Origin: Bactrocera neohumeralis
Taxonomy: Eukaryota > Arthropoda > Insecta > Diptera > Tephritidae
Assembly (NCBI RefSeq): GCF_024586455.1
Contig: NC_065920.1
Span: 11,556,144 to 11,620,143, forward strand
Length of the DNA: 64,000 bases
Reading direction: 5' to 3'
Shown: in pieces, positions 33,018-44,240 of the stretch
How the letters are laid out: every line of letters starts with the position of its first letter
How positions within the stretch are numbered: position 1 is the stretch's first letter
Translations under genes and position numbers: made by a program
Notes under the pieces: model-generated
Seen by the model: the letters and a program-made list of their open reading frames with translations, nothing else
Told to the model about the DNA's origin: nothing
The model's database searches: none

Positions 33018-34325
33018 CTTTTACAATAACAAAAGCTGCTTCACTAGCAATGATATAATTCACACACATCATCCGACAGCCGTCAAATTTATATACTTGT
33101 CTTTTGAAGGTTAGGGCTAACTAAAAATCATGTGGATTTAATTCTAGTAGCGCCATCTTGTGTCAGGTCAGGAACTTTTCAATTTATCTGCTAAAAATTA
33201 GTTTTCAGTAAAAATGGCATAAGTTTAGGATAAATGTTTTTACAGAACATAAAATTTCCTAAAAAACTTCTTCTAAGTGGGATTTTTTCAAATTCTATAA
33301 TACATATTTTTTCAAACTTTGAGCGCAAAAAAAAAAATGATGAACTCACCCTCGTACGCATGTATATACATACTTTTCACTTATATAATGTTGTATACAA
33401 GTCCTTACATACATACATAAGTATGTGTATGAGTTAAGGGCATACATATGTTTCACATAACCAAACATGTGTTGTACACTCTTGTAAACACATGTTCTTC
33501 CGCGTGACTTGATATTGCCGTCGTGACGGCCATTCGGACTTTTACGTGTTTACGTAATTGATTTGCGATTGAAATTTCAACTCGTGAATATTGTGCTTAA
33601 CATAAACTTAACTTATGGGCTTGATATGACTCACAGGGCGATAGTAAAAAAAATAGCAAAGTTTCCTATAAAAAGATTGTTGTTGTTATAAAAATAAGAA
33701 ACTGCAAAAATAAAAGTCGACTAAGGGCAAGTAAAGCTGTCTTCCTTTTCTCGAATTGGTTCAAATATTTACTAATCTCGAAATAATGTCATGTTTGTCT
33801 CTTTTACTACTCTCAACGAATATTTTCCAACTTCACGGTACCGAGATTATAGCATCTCATTAGTATGTCGGTTTGCTCTCGTATCCTTCGTATTTCTAAA
33901 GTTCTGCGCCTTCGCTTATATTGATTGTTCTGGCGTTGTCCTTGCTTCACTCAGCCAAGATTGGCGACCTCCCATGTCGCTTGATTTGTTATATCCAAGT
34001 TAGTCAAATCAAGTGCTATTTTCACACTTTTTTTGTCAGTTCTTATGTGGAATTTGATAGAAAGTATTGAATTCCAAGCTTTTGGTGAAGCAAATTAACT
34101 CTTGGCCGACTTCGACTGCTAATAACTTTACGAAATGCGCAAGCAGGTGTCACTAAAAACCTTAGATCATTAGTGAAACTTGATGTTAGAATAAGTTCCA
34201 ATAACAAGGAAGGAAACTATGAGCAGTCGGAACTTTGAATAAATGTGCCAAAACCTATTTTGTCATCTTGTTTGTGGTTTTAAAGCTCTGAAATCTTAAA
34301 AGTATTTGGTTTTTTTCTTCTTCGT
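33018..34325. other. Mariner 5' flank, then gene-free AT-rich sequence
   Basis: 33018-33150 probably holds the mariner 5' untranslated region. Beyond it lie a poly-A run at 33328-33338 and no recognised gene. The frame at 33791-34003 (+) is unrecognised. Confidence 0.35.
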
Positions 34326-34329
34326 ATAA

Positions 34330-35155
34330 TAAAATCGTTGCGGATTCCAGTTTGATATTGCTCTTGTGATGTCGTCTTGGGGCTTATGTCAGCGCATGTC
34401 CGATCCAGGTAGCTTGATGAATTTTCTTTGGCTGGAATCTAGTACATCCTGGCGTTAAAGTCATTAAGCACGATTTTGACATCGTGGGCAGTTTCAAGCG
34501 CTCATAGAAGACTTCTTTAGTCGCATTGTTCTTTTGTTACGTTGGGGAGTGAACGCATATCAGCGATATGTTGAAGAACTTCGCTTTGATGCGGATTGTG
34601 GCTAGACATTCATCCACCGGGGTGAATGCCAGGACTCGGCGACGGAGTCTCTCTCCCATCAGGATTCCCACACCGAATTTGCGCTTCTTTATGTGAACAC
34701 TGTAATAAATGCCACATTGACCTAGTCATTTCAGTCCTTTTCCCATCCATCACACTTCTTGGATGGCGGTGATGTTAGCCTTTACTTTTACATTTACCAG
34801 CTAGGCAGCGGCACCTTGCCAATTAAGGGACCGGACTCCAGGTGTATGCCTCCTTAATACGTTTGCATTAGTCGTCATCAAAAATGAACGTTTCTCATCC
34901 GAGGCTGTTTTGTTCTTTACATGAGAGGTGTTTTTTACGTGGCGTGTTCCAACCTTGTTGACGCCTTTTTAGTTCGCCTTGTTCTTAGGCTACCCAGAAG
35001 ATACTTGATCAAAGACAAATCGTGAGCTCTTGAGCCATGTGTAAAAGAATCGTTTCTGGCCACTCCCAAGTGAGTGGCGCTCAGAGAACTGTCCTCACTT
35101 ACGTGAACTTCTACACATGACTCCATCCTCCAATGCGTATGCATTGGAAATACAC
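34330..35155 (-). mobile_element. RTE-like retrotransposon, 5' region and endonuclease domain (copy 2)
   Basis: Minus strand from 35144: the leader region MESCVEVHVSEDSSLSATHL, also seen near 39.6, 46.5 and 53.4 kb. After a run of stops come NITAIQEVCDGW near 34770, the start of an APE-type endonuclease with the catalytic glutamate in IQE, then KRKFGVGILMGERLRRRVLA, FTPVDECLATIRIKAKFFNI and SLICVHSP at 34690-34540. FYERLK follows, then a decayed KIVLNDFNAR-like segment near 34470. The copy stops before the reverse transcriptase. It supplies the part missing from copy 1 at 23.7-25.3 kb. Confidence 0.78.
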
Positions 35156-36505
35156 TCCATTAAAAATTATCAATTATTTAAAATAATTTATTAATATTAA
35201 AGAATTTTAACTGTTTACAAAACAAAAACAAAATTTCAATTGAACACTGCAGCAATATGAAAAGTATACGAGCATTTAGGGTATCCGCTTTATTAAAAAT
35301 ATATCAAAAATAATTCGATTTAAATAAATCCTGTTTTCTGAAAGCCCATCTGACTTTTTTTTTGTTTTTTCCAAGCAAATCCAGTATTAAAACTAACCAT
35401 AAAAACAACTTATCGCTGCGGCGCTAATTTTTTAAAACATGAAATATTTTAAATGCAAAACAGCAGCAGTTCAGTAGCGACTGCATGGAAAAAGTTCTGG
35501 CCAAATATGCATAAATGAATCGTCCGAAATGCGTGTGTGAAGTATACATGAGCGCGATCTGCAAACAAAAAAGTAGATTAAAAAGTGGTAAAACAAAATA
35601 TTGCCAAAAAAGTAGCAAAAACGGGATAATCTTACCACTTTTGGCCGCGCATATTTCGCAGACTCATTGCCCGAATTCGACTTGGCAAAAAGCGCCTTCA
35701 AAAAGCGACAGCAAATTAACTCAACTCTGATGAAATATAGCGCGAGTGTTTTACATGGAAATTGTATGTGGCACACAGCCTCACACACTCATCAAGATCA
35801 CACTCACACGCACAATACACACCCACACACACATTTAAATATATTTAATCGAGATAAAAAGCACTTTTTCGACGAGTTGACAAATGCGAATAAAACATAT
35901 TTTTACCTGGAAGCATCCTCGTTCAATTCGGCATTTCACACACACACTCACCCCCGCACAAACCTGCATTTTTATTCTGCATCTGACAGCCCATTTATGA
36001 ATGCATTGATGTGAGCGCTGGAAAAACCGGTGTTGCCGGGCAATTTGTAAATTTATACATTCGCGTAACTCTATATTCTCCCTCAGGTTGTTGTGAATAG
36101 TTTATATTTTACCGTTCGCTGTTTTTTTGCCATAGCGTGGAACTATTAAAAGTTGAGGCCCAAACATTTATTATTTAAAACGTAGCATTTTTACAACGAT
36201 TTAACGGCGTTTTCCCCGAAAACGACACTGATTGTGCTGATTGATATGAAATGGATGCCAAAGTGAGCAAAAACACTTAAAAAAATGAAATAAAATAAAG
36301 TTAGGTTCAATAAAAGAAACAAGCGTTAAAAGTACATACTTTCGTAGTGGAGATGATTTTTTTTAGTTTGGAAGTGCTTTTGAGTTGTGTCCCACTGTGT
36401 TACTAGCAATAATATTGAACAGTCGCAAATTTACATTACACAGTTATGTAACTTTGTAATAATTAAACAAAATATTTACGAAAAAATTTTCTCTTTGGTT
36501 GCACG
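35156..36505. other. AT-rich sequence and low-copy island with CA repeats
   Basis: CA tracts lie at about 35796-35832 and 35937-35950. The frame at 35667-36014 (+) spans them and encodes a T/H-rich stretch typical of CA repeats. No exon is recognised. Confidence 0.35.
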
Positions 36506-36728
36506 GAAATCAAAGGGTGATCCATTTCGAGGTTTCCTATTTAAAAAAAAGCCAAAGACAGAAACTTCAGATTTATTATCATTCCAAAGAACATTCTTTA
36601 GCATTTATTTTTTGAAAATTATCTCTTTTAAACGTTGGCCGTGGCTACGTCTTAGATGGTCCATCACCGGACCCACAAACCACACTAAACCGTTGTTTTT
36701 TCTTGATGAAATGTCAGCTCATAAATCT

Positions 36729-37790
36729 TTTTATACTCTCGCAACAAAGTTGCTAAGGAGAGTATTATAGTTTTGTTCACATAACGGTTGTTTGTAAGTC
36801 CTAAAACTAAAAGAGTCAGATATAGGGTTATATATACCAAAGTGATCAGGGTGACGAGTAGAGTTGAAATCCGGATGTCTGTCTGTCCGTCCGTCCGTCC
36901 GTCCGTCCGTCCGTCCGTGCAAGCTGTAACTTGAGTAAAAATTGTGATATCGTGATGAAACTTGGTACACGTATTCCTTGGCTCCATAAGAAGGTTAAGT
37001 TCGAAGATGGGCAAAATCGGAAAACTGCCACGCCCACAAAATGGCGGAAACCGAAAACCTATAAAGTGTCATAACTAAGCCATAAATAAAGATATTAAAT
37101 GAAAATTTGGCACGAAATTTGGACGTAATTTTTTTGGAAAAGTGGGCGTGGCCCCGCCCCCTACTAAAGTTTTCGTACATATCACGGAAACTACTATAAC
37201 AATGTCAACCAAACTCTATAAAGTCGTTTCCTTTAAGGCATTTCCATATACAGTTCTAAAATGGAAGAAATCGGATAATAACCACGCTCACCTCCCATAC
37301 AAAGGTTATGTTGAAAATCACTAAAGGTGCGTTAACCGACTAACAAGAAACATCAGAAACACTAAATTTTACGGAAGAAATGGAAGAAGGAAGCTGCAAC
37401 CATGCTTTTTTAAAAAATTGAAAATGGGCGTGGCATCGCCCACTTATGGACCAAAAACCATATCTCGGGAACTACTCCACCGATTTCAATGAAATTCGGC
37501 ATATAATATTTTCTTAACACCCTGATGACATGTACGAAATATGGGTGAAATCGGTTAATAACCACGCCTTTTTCCAATATAACGCTATTTTGAATTCTAT
37601 CTGATGCCTTCTCTGAATAATATACTCGTATACATTAGGAACCAATGATGATAGCGGAATAAAACTTTACACAAATACGGTATTTGAAAAATATGTAAAT
37701 GACGGATAATGAAATTTCGATTATCACTTTATCATGCGAGAGTATAAAATGTTCGGTGACACCCGAACTTATCCCTTCCTAACTTGTTAT
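36729..37790 (+). mobile_element. DINE-1/Helentron-like element (family C)
   Basis: Layout is that of DINE-1: subterminal inverted repeats TTTTATACTCTCGCA (36729-36743) and TGCGAGAGTATAAAA (37735-37749), a GTCC microsatellite at about 36875-36918, CACGCCCAC-type blocks near 37030, 37145 and 37430, and a 3' hairpin GTTCGG/CCGAAC (37751-37768) followed by CCTTCCTAACTTGTT. Such elements encode nothing and depend on Helitron-type enzymes. It inserted into the rosa-like copy, which is in the opposite orientation, so it is the younger of the two. Confidence 0.78.
36875..36918. repeat. GTCC/GTCT tetranucleotide microsatellite
   Basis: About ten GTCC/GTCT units forming the microsatellite core typical of DINE-1-type elements. 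Confidence 0.9.
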
Positions 37791-38160
37791 GTTGCTCTTT
37801 GTCCCAAATGTGGCAGTTTGGCTTGTTTACATACTCACTGAACCAGAAATGAACCTCATTGCAGGACAAAATTTGGCTCGAAAACGTCGGATTTTCTTAA
37901 AACTTTTCAAGTGCCCATAGAACGAAGCGGTGTCGATTGGTAAGATCGAGTGGCTTCAGCTCTTGCACAAGCTATTTTGTACGCTTCCGATTTAAGATCT
38001 CGACGAAAAAAAGCGCCCAGTCGTTCCATACGTCAATCCGATTTTCTGCGATTGGCGCCGGAGCGACTCTCACGGTCTTCGTGTGCATTCTCAGCTACTG
38101 CTATGACTATTGAAAAAATTACCTCTATTTTAGTCACCCGTTATATATATATTTTATGAG

Positions 38161-39065
38161 ATCTCCGACGATTCCTTCATGGTTTTACGAACTTCGTAGC
38201 GAACTCAATTTGTCCTGCTCAAGATTTCGATAAATAGCTAACATATAACCATGTTAGCTTATTCTTCATGAAAGTATATAAATACGACTAATAAGCATTA
38301 TTCTCAATATCCAACATTTAGAAAAAATACAGTTTTTAATGATCGCCATTTACAAACAAAAGAATTGCTCCTTTTCTTCCTCGGTCGGGTTCGAAGTCGA
38401 TCTTAAACCTCTGCCGTGTTGTAGGTTCGGCATTCGGCTTCACACTGAACGGAACTTTCAATTCCATCTGCCGTTAGGTTTAAACCGCAGCCACCAAAAA
38501 ACTCCCCAAAGGGCCAACCCCAATGAGCAGCTTGGAGCGACTTTCAAGGATTAACTTCTCCCTGTTGTACCAAATTTAAGTCTTCGGCCAGACCTTGTAG
38601 CTTTTGCTATTACCAGTTGAGCGCCCATCAAATTCAATGACAGCTGACATTTTTCGCTTGAATTTCAAATGCCTTTTCAAAAGAAGGAATCTCATTTAAA
38701 GTCTATAATATGAGTTCAAGCTGCGTATTATAGCATTACATCTGAAGCGACTATGATGAAATGCCTCCAAATTCAAAAATTCAAATCCAAACAACGGACA
38801 TAATATTAGTCGCTTTTTGCGTATTGGATATTGTAGTTCAAATGTCTTGTCACTCCTACGTTATAATACTTAACCAGTGGTTATTTTGAGTTGTGAGAAG
38901 ATTAAATTTATCGAATTAAAGTTCTGCACTCCGTCTTTGAATGCTTCCCCCTTCTACAAAAAGGCATTATGACGAAAATTAGTAAGATATTGCGTTTATC
39001 TTGTTGTGTGTTGATGATTCCAAAAATGAAAAAAAAAACCGAGAGAAAGAAACTCAAGCCAAGGA
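38161..39065. other. Unassigned sequence
   Basis: A 71-codon frame at 38339-38554 (+) has a varied composition but no recognised domain. Nothing else is supported. Confidence 0.3.
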
Positions 39066-39069
39066 CGGT

Positions 39070-39360
39070 GCCTTTTTCTGTTTAGCAGACATGTGTACCT
39101 TGTAGCTTCAATTTGGAAAAGTGATCCGAAAATTTGTTTAAAAAATGCAGATCGGAAGCACTGAGGCCCATAGAACAAGTGCCTGATGATCGGAGAACTA
39201 CTGCTCGTTCCCATCCTAATAAGATTTGGTTAAAGGTGCCCTTTCTAGCGAATTTATTGGCTTTATCGTTTCCCACAATTCCACTAGGCAAGTACTGATA
39301 GCAAAATTTGATTGAATTGAGGTTTTCACTTAAAAAGCATTTGTCCTTCATTTTTTCAAG
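39070..39360 (-). mobile_element. RNase H C-terminal fragment of a non-LTR retrotransposon
   Basis: The minus-strand frame from 39351 reads KFCYQYLPSGIVGNDKANKF then ARKGT, matching the W-PGH-GI-GNE-AD-LAR-G end of RNase H domains. Histidine is lost (PS for PGHS) and the final aspartate is asparagine (AN for AD). It reads on through ILLGWERAVVLRSSG to 39082. No RT is attached. Confidence 0.65.
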
Positions 39361-39439
39361 GTAAAACCCCTTGCTATTGTTTTTTGCTTTATTTTACTAT
39401 AGTAATGTTTATATATCCGAGGCTTGTTAATTACTTTCA

Positions 39440-39683
39440 TTGGGGGTGTTTTTTACGTGGCGGGCCCCAAACCCAGCGCACAACACTATGTAGGGAATGC
39501 TTCGCCTTCTCACTTTAGCTCGCCTGCAAACGGATGCTCTTAGACTACCCATAGAATACTTGGTCAAAGACCGGAAGTCGTGAGCTGCTTGAGTCATATG
39601 TAAAAGAATCGTTTCTGGCCACTCCCAAGTGAATGGCGATCAGAGAACTTTCCTCACTTGCGTGAACTTCTACACATGACCCC
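39440..39683 (-). mobile_element. RTE-like 5' leader fragment, antisense to the adjoining 3' end (copy 3a)
   Basis: The plus strand carries the reverse complement of the family's 5' leader: TTTTTTACGTGGCGGG, CAGCGCACAAC, ATCGTTTCTGGCCACTCCCA and GTGAACTTCTACACATGAC. The same block is at 34.92-35.15, 46.40-46.56 and 53.20-53.41 kb. At 39684 it meets the sense-oriented 3' end of the same family. Confidence 0.7.
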
Positions 39684-40045
39684 ATCCTTACGGTCCTTTG
39701 CGCGTTGGCCACGGCGAATATCGCATTCGATGGAACGATGAGCTGTACGAGATATACGACGACATCGACATAGTTCAGCGAATTAAAAGACAGCGGCTGC
39801 GCTGGCTAGGTCATGTTGGACGAAAACACTCCAGTTCTGAAAGTATTCGACGTTGTACCCGCCGGGGGAAGCAGAGGAAGAGGAAGACCTCCACTCCGTT
39901 GGAAGGACCAGGTGGAGAAGGACCTGGCTACGCTTGGAATATCCAATTGGCGCCACGTAGCGAAGAGAAGAAACGACTGGCGCGCTGTTATTAACTCGGC
40001 TATAATCGCGTAAGCGGTGTCTACGCCAATTATGAAGAAGAATAA
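39684..40045 (+). mobile_element. RTE-like 3' end of ORF2, sense orientation (copy 3b)
   Basis: Plus strand: GPLRV-like opening at 39690, GEYRIRWNDELYEIYDDIDI, VQRIKRQRLRWLGHV, then after an apparent 8-nt deletion near 39818 the frame continues MDENTP-like (MLDENTPVLKVFDVVPAGGS), RGRGRPPLRWKDQVEKDLAT, LGISNWRHVAKRRNDWRAVI and NSAIIA to a stop at 40011-40013. This is the best-preserved C-terminus of the family here. Its 3' UTR reads GCGGTGTCTACGCCAATTAT followed by GAAGAAGAA. Confidence 0.83.
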
Positions 40046-40420
40046 TGTTTATATATTGGGTAGATTTCCATAAGATTTAAAAAAATACGCAAAATGTTGG
40101 AAAAAGTTATATTTAATCCGAACTAAGCCGCATTGCAAGTGTTGTACAGAGTTTATGTTAAATGTTGCCTACCTTTTAGCGCCGACTGAATAACCAGAAC
40201 TCATATGTTAAAGTTTTGTTTGACTGATTTTTTTTTTTGATGATGTATAATTTTTTTTAAATTATTTATTAATTATAATTGTTGCTGGTTAATGCTATTA
40301 TGCAAACAAATTATGTAATTATTCACGCAAAATTGGCAACACCTGAGGAGCACTCAAATTCACTTTTGGATATGACTAAGGGATTTTTTGAGTTGACAAA
40401 TTCAATAAATGATGAATTTC
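40046..40420. other. AT-rich stretch, no feature seen
   Basis: Poly-T runs at about 40228-40240. No gene. Confidence 0.4.
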
Positions 40421-42500
40421 TAATTAAATTTTAAATTTCCACCCGATTTCAGTTGCGTTACGCTTTATGCGCTTTCAGTTTCATTTGCGTGTTTTTCGCT
40501 CAAAATTTAATTTTGTCAAAGTAGAATGCAAATTCAGATTGAAAGTGGTGAATAAAATAGTGAGAAGGTCAGCATTGATTGCATAAATGGAATTCGGTAA
40601 TGCAATCCACTGCCCTGGTTCACAGACACACAAAAGCCGACACGCAATCACGCAGAATGGAATTTTTATTGCACAAATTTTGGATCCTTTGCCCCACAAA
40701 GTGGTGGAAAAAATTGCTCAATAGAAATTCTCGAACGCTTTAAGTTGGCGGCGAAGGAGTGCTTTTCACTGCAGCTGGCTGGTTCAATACACATATTTAT
40801 ACAGCTTCATTGATTGTTTGTGGCTTTGTGTGGGTGTGTGTGTGACTATGGTGTAGAGTGGTTGCACGAGTCAGCTTGTCTGCTGCCATTTACAGGGCTT
40901 CTCTACGGTTGCCAAAACAGCAAACCAGATATCTATACAGATATAAGATAGTTAGTTGTTTCAGATATACATATATACATCGATATACACTTAAGCATTT
41001 ATACACATGCATACCTATCATAATGCAATAATCTACCGATATATGTACGTATATGTGTGTATGTGCGATTGCTTATTGTTTGCGCTTTTCATGCGCTCAG
41101 ACAAAGGCAGCGCTGTTGTTCTGCCAAAAATAGCACAAAAACTGCAAAAAATAACAAAAAATAACAAAAAATAAATATATATGCCAGCAAGCCAAAGCGA
41201 TTTTTTTTGGAGGCCGGGAGGGAGTTGAAGCATGACCAGCAAACAATGCTTCTCACACTTCCGTTGGCGACGAAAGCTGGCAGCGGCGCCGTCTAGACTT
41301 GTTCAAATGGTGCGCACACAGTTAACCTTCCAGCAATTTAGTTCGCAATAAAAAATAAATACAAAAACAACGTTAACAACAACAAAACGAAAAAGGATAG
41401 CGAAGACTGTCAGTGGCGAATGCAAATAAAGAGAGAGAGAAAGAAAGCAAGCAAAGCAAAGCATTGTTGTCAGCATTGAAGAGTGTTTGTGAAAGAAGCT
41501 ATAAAATGGCGCTAACAATAACAATAACAAATCGCTAAAGTCTTGTTTGGAGGCAGAAGCTTCGATATGCGCTAGTATTTATTGATAGACATCTGAATTT
41601 CCGCTTCCCATTCACTCTATTTGTCGCATAATTTGTTTGTTTCGCTTTTTGCTATTATTGTTGGTGCTTTAAATGCCTTAACAATTGATTCGCACATAAA
41701 GAGACTGATAGCGACTGGTTGAAAAGGAAGGAAAATTTATGCAAGGAGCTTTAACCCAACGGACAACTTTAAAAATTTGCTTAGAAAAAGGAACTGTTTT
41801 TTCAAATCCTATTTCAGGAAGCTTTTACAAACTTTGACTCACCGAGCCATTGTCCTCAACACTCTTTGCTTTCACTGCTGTAAAAAACCCTAGGAGTAGC
41901 TTTTCCATGGATCTTCTCAACGAATATTCACCTTAAGCCTTCATGATGACAGTTTTTATATAATATTCCGAACGTCAAATGGTGTATTGCGATTGATTAT
42001 AGAAACTGTGATGTATACTTTCAGTTAGGTTGTACTACATTTGTATTGTATTTTACCTGCGAGTACTCATGATGCTACCATAGTTACTCCGACCAAATTA
42101 ACTATTTGCGATGACTTCCAGTAATCACACTATTGTTATGAAATAACTATGAGACACAAGATTTATTTTCCATGTATGTCAACATTAACCCAGCTGCCGA
42201 AAATAAGGTTATGTCGTCAGACTTACCTTAATTAATAATAACCACAGACCAATATTTCTCCAGGTTTATGTTTTCAACGACTGTTTGTGCGAAGGAAAGT
42301 AGAAAAAATATATATTCTCTTAAGTTTACGAAAAGTTTAGTAGTGCTTTGAAATACTACTGCTCCGCTGGAATCTTACTAGTCTTCAGTCCTAAAACGCA
42401 CATTGCTCTGGTAGAGAAATATTCAAAGTTATCATAGAAAATAAGGATTATCATCCACCTGCATCTTTTTCTTCTTATTTATAGGGTACTTACACGGTTA
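40421..42500. other. Low-copy island, then gene-free AT-rich sequence
   Basis: 40430-41700 has mixed composition with a GT run at 40828-40842, a short AAAAATAACA minisatellite at about 41143-41175 and GA/CAAAG-rich runs at 41430-41462. Frames at 40481-40699, 41033-41242 and 41303-41530 (-) have no domain. 41700-42500 shows nothing recognisable. Confidence 0.35.
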
Positions 42501-42509
42501 TAGTTGAGT

Positions 42510-43070
42510 TTACAACAGCGCGTCAGTCGTTCTTCCTTTTCGCTTTTAACGGGCAATTGGAGATTCCAAGTGCAGCCAGGTCCTTCTCCACCTGGTCTTT
42601 CCAACGGAATGGAGGTCGTCCGCTTCGACCGGCGTGTACTGCGTCGAATACTTTCAGAGCTGGTTTTTCGTCTTTTCGGACGTCTCGTACAGCTCATCGT
42701 GCTATCAAATGCGATCTCGCCATTGCCCTAAGAGCCATAAATCTTATGCAGAACTTTTCTCTCAAAAACTCGTAACGTCGTTCAGACATAGTGGCATAGA
42801 GTCCTTATCGAGCTGTCAAAGGCGGCTTTGAAATCGACGAAGAGGTGGTGTGTGTCGATCCTCTTTTCTCGAGCATGGTGAATATCTGGTCAGTTGTGGA
42901 TTCTCAAGGCCACAAATCCACACTGATGAGGTCTAATCAGTTTTTTGCCGGTGGGTTTTAATCTTTCACACAATTCGTTAAGTAGAACCTTATATGCAAT
43001 ATTTAGGAAGTTTATCCCATGGCTTACATGCTTCTTATCAGTTCTTCGCATTGCTTTAGTCGAATTCGAG
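42510..43070 (-). mobile_element. RTE-like retrotransposon with internal deletions (copy 4)
   Basis: Minus strand. 43070-42800 holds decayed RT text: the CERLKPTGKKL-like block near 42970, QCGFVALRIHN near 42920 and IDTHHLFVDFKAAFD-like text near 42840. At about 42790 it jumps to the C-terminal block: LRVFERKVLHKIYGS-like near 42760, DELYETSEK-like, SRSGRPPFRWKDQVEKDLAA-like and LGISNCPL-like text at 42600-42530. The palm YADD region between them is deleted. The copy parallels copy 1 in order and orientation. Confidence 0.75.
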
Positions 43071-43500
43071 TCTCGTCCTCACAATAGGCCAACATATGTA
43101 TATGCGAATGCATATAAAGGTCATATTAGGATTGGTATCAACTTGCGACCCAGTCAGGCTGAATCCGGCAACATTCTTAATTGCCGCATGTACATTTTCG
43201 CTAGCACTTTTACTTCCGCATCCAATTAGATACCTAAGTCTACGGTCTCGACTTGACGTTCAGATTTGAGCCCGTCGCAAACTATTGTATATAGAGAGAA
43301 GATCGGCTCACAAACTTTACATTTTCATTAGAGAGGTTGTGGATAAATTGAGATTAGTAGTGAATAGAATAAACTAAAATTTGAAGAATGCACTGCGACT
43401 TGTGAGGTTTTGTGTCCTGTAATGTTATCACAATACTTCGTTTAACGCGGCCAAATAAAAGAGGCTTAATAAAGACTCTGTCTTAGGAGTCATACTGTGT
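43071..43500. other. Unassigned sequence
   Basis: No recognisable gene or repeat structure. Confidence 0.35.
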
Positions 43501-43509
43501 TCTCTCACC

Positions 43510-44240
43510 GGACTGATTTGCCTAATAACGTGACTCCTTTTTTTTTGCTCTTCTGAGAACTATTTGCTCTGGTGTCTCTGCTTTTAAGTCCCAGAAGCGG
43601 CATAAATCCGACACCGTAGCTGACAATGTCCTACGTATATGAAATGTCACAAGCTGCCTTCATTTATTTCTGTGAAGAATGGCTAATTTCTGAAATCGTT
43701 TTATATCAAACTCTCCCCAAAATAGTATCGTTTGTTGAAGCCCAGGCACAGGTGTTCTCACTGGTCCTTTCCTCTTTTCGTAGCTTATCTCGCTTAGTGT
43801 GAGGGACTCACAGCAAAAAGCTGTTCCAGTCCTGTTAGCTGCCGCAGCTTCGTTCGCCAGGAGATCGCTTAATTTAGTTCTATCTTTTTTCTAAGCTTCT
43901 AGTAAAATGCTATTTTCTGTGACAACCGTGTTTTAAGCATTCTTAAGCACTCCAGTACCATTGTTGACTATCACTGAGAATAACAATCCGGTCTATGGGC
44001 GCTGACAGTTTGGTACGTAGTCCCACTATATCAGCCCCAATTCCAACTGCTGTTTTCGAGCCGTCGGTAGATTATTGCATTAGACTCCCTCGGAGGTACT
44101 CCACGCTAATGAAGTTCTTCCATCCACTTCTACTGCCAAGAGAAACTTTGAATCGCTTTTTAAAGTAAACCCTTTCGGATGCCGTCTATAGAAGAGAGTA
44201 ACATCGGTAGAATCTCTCCAATGACACTGTGTTTCTGAGC
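43510..44240 (-). mobile_element. Non-LTR retrotransposon RNase H fragment
   Basis: On the minus strand one uninterrupted reading passes STDGSKTAVGIGADIVGLRT and then IDRIVILSDSQ (about 44073-43963), showing the first and third RNase H catalytic aspartates. Only about 28 residues separate TDGS from SDSQ, against roughly 45 in intact domains, and the segment with the catalytic glutamate is gone. Downstream is LLANEAAAANRTGTAFCCES followed by LTLSEISYEKRK, then WGEFDIKRFQKLAILHRNK, then FWDLKAETPEQI near 43560, the C-terminal cysteine-type region. Reading frames change several times. Confidence 0.72.

Larger units (their letters stand above)
36510..38160 (-). mobile_element. Rosa-like transposon B, split by a DINE-1-like element
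   Basis: On the minus strand the N-terminal part is at 38160-37793: VQELKPLDLTNRHRFVLWAL near 37960, then ILSCNEVHFWFSEYVNKPNC and HIWDKEQHN, where the family has SDEAHF (aspartate to asparagine). The reading resumes beyond the inserted element at 36728-36510 with LTFHQEKTTV, WCGL-like text, then the C-terminal tail (MDHLRR-like, IIFKK). About 400 bp between these, holding the second and third aspartates, are deleted. The left end at 36510 (GGTGATCCATTTCGAGG) and 3' UTR resemble the copy at 48.70 kb. Confidence 0.75.

Noticed and set aside
35667..36014. 115-codon plus-strand frame with T/H-rich repeats
   Set aside because: The T/H repeats are translated CA microsatellites.
36875..36918. Tandem GTCC units as a CRISPR-like array
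   Set aside because: It is a plain tetranucleotide microsatellite without spacers, inside a DINE-1-like element in a eukaryotic genome.
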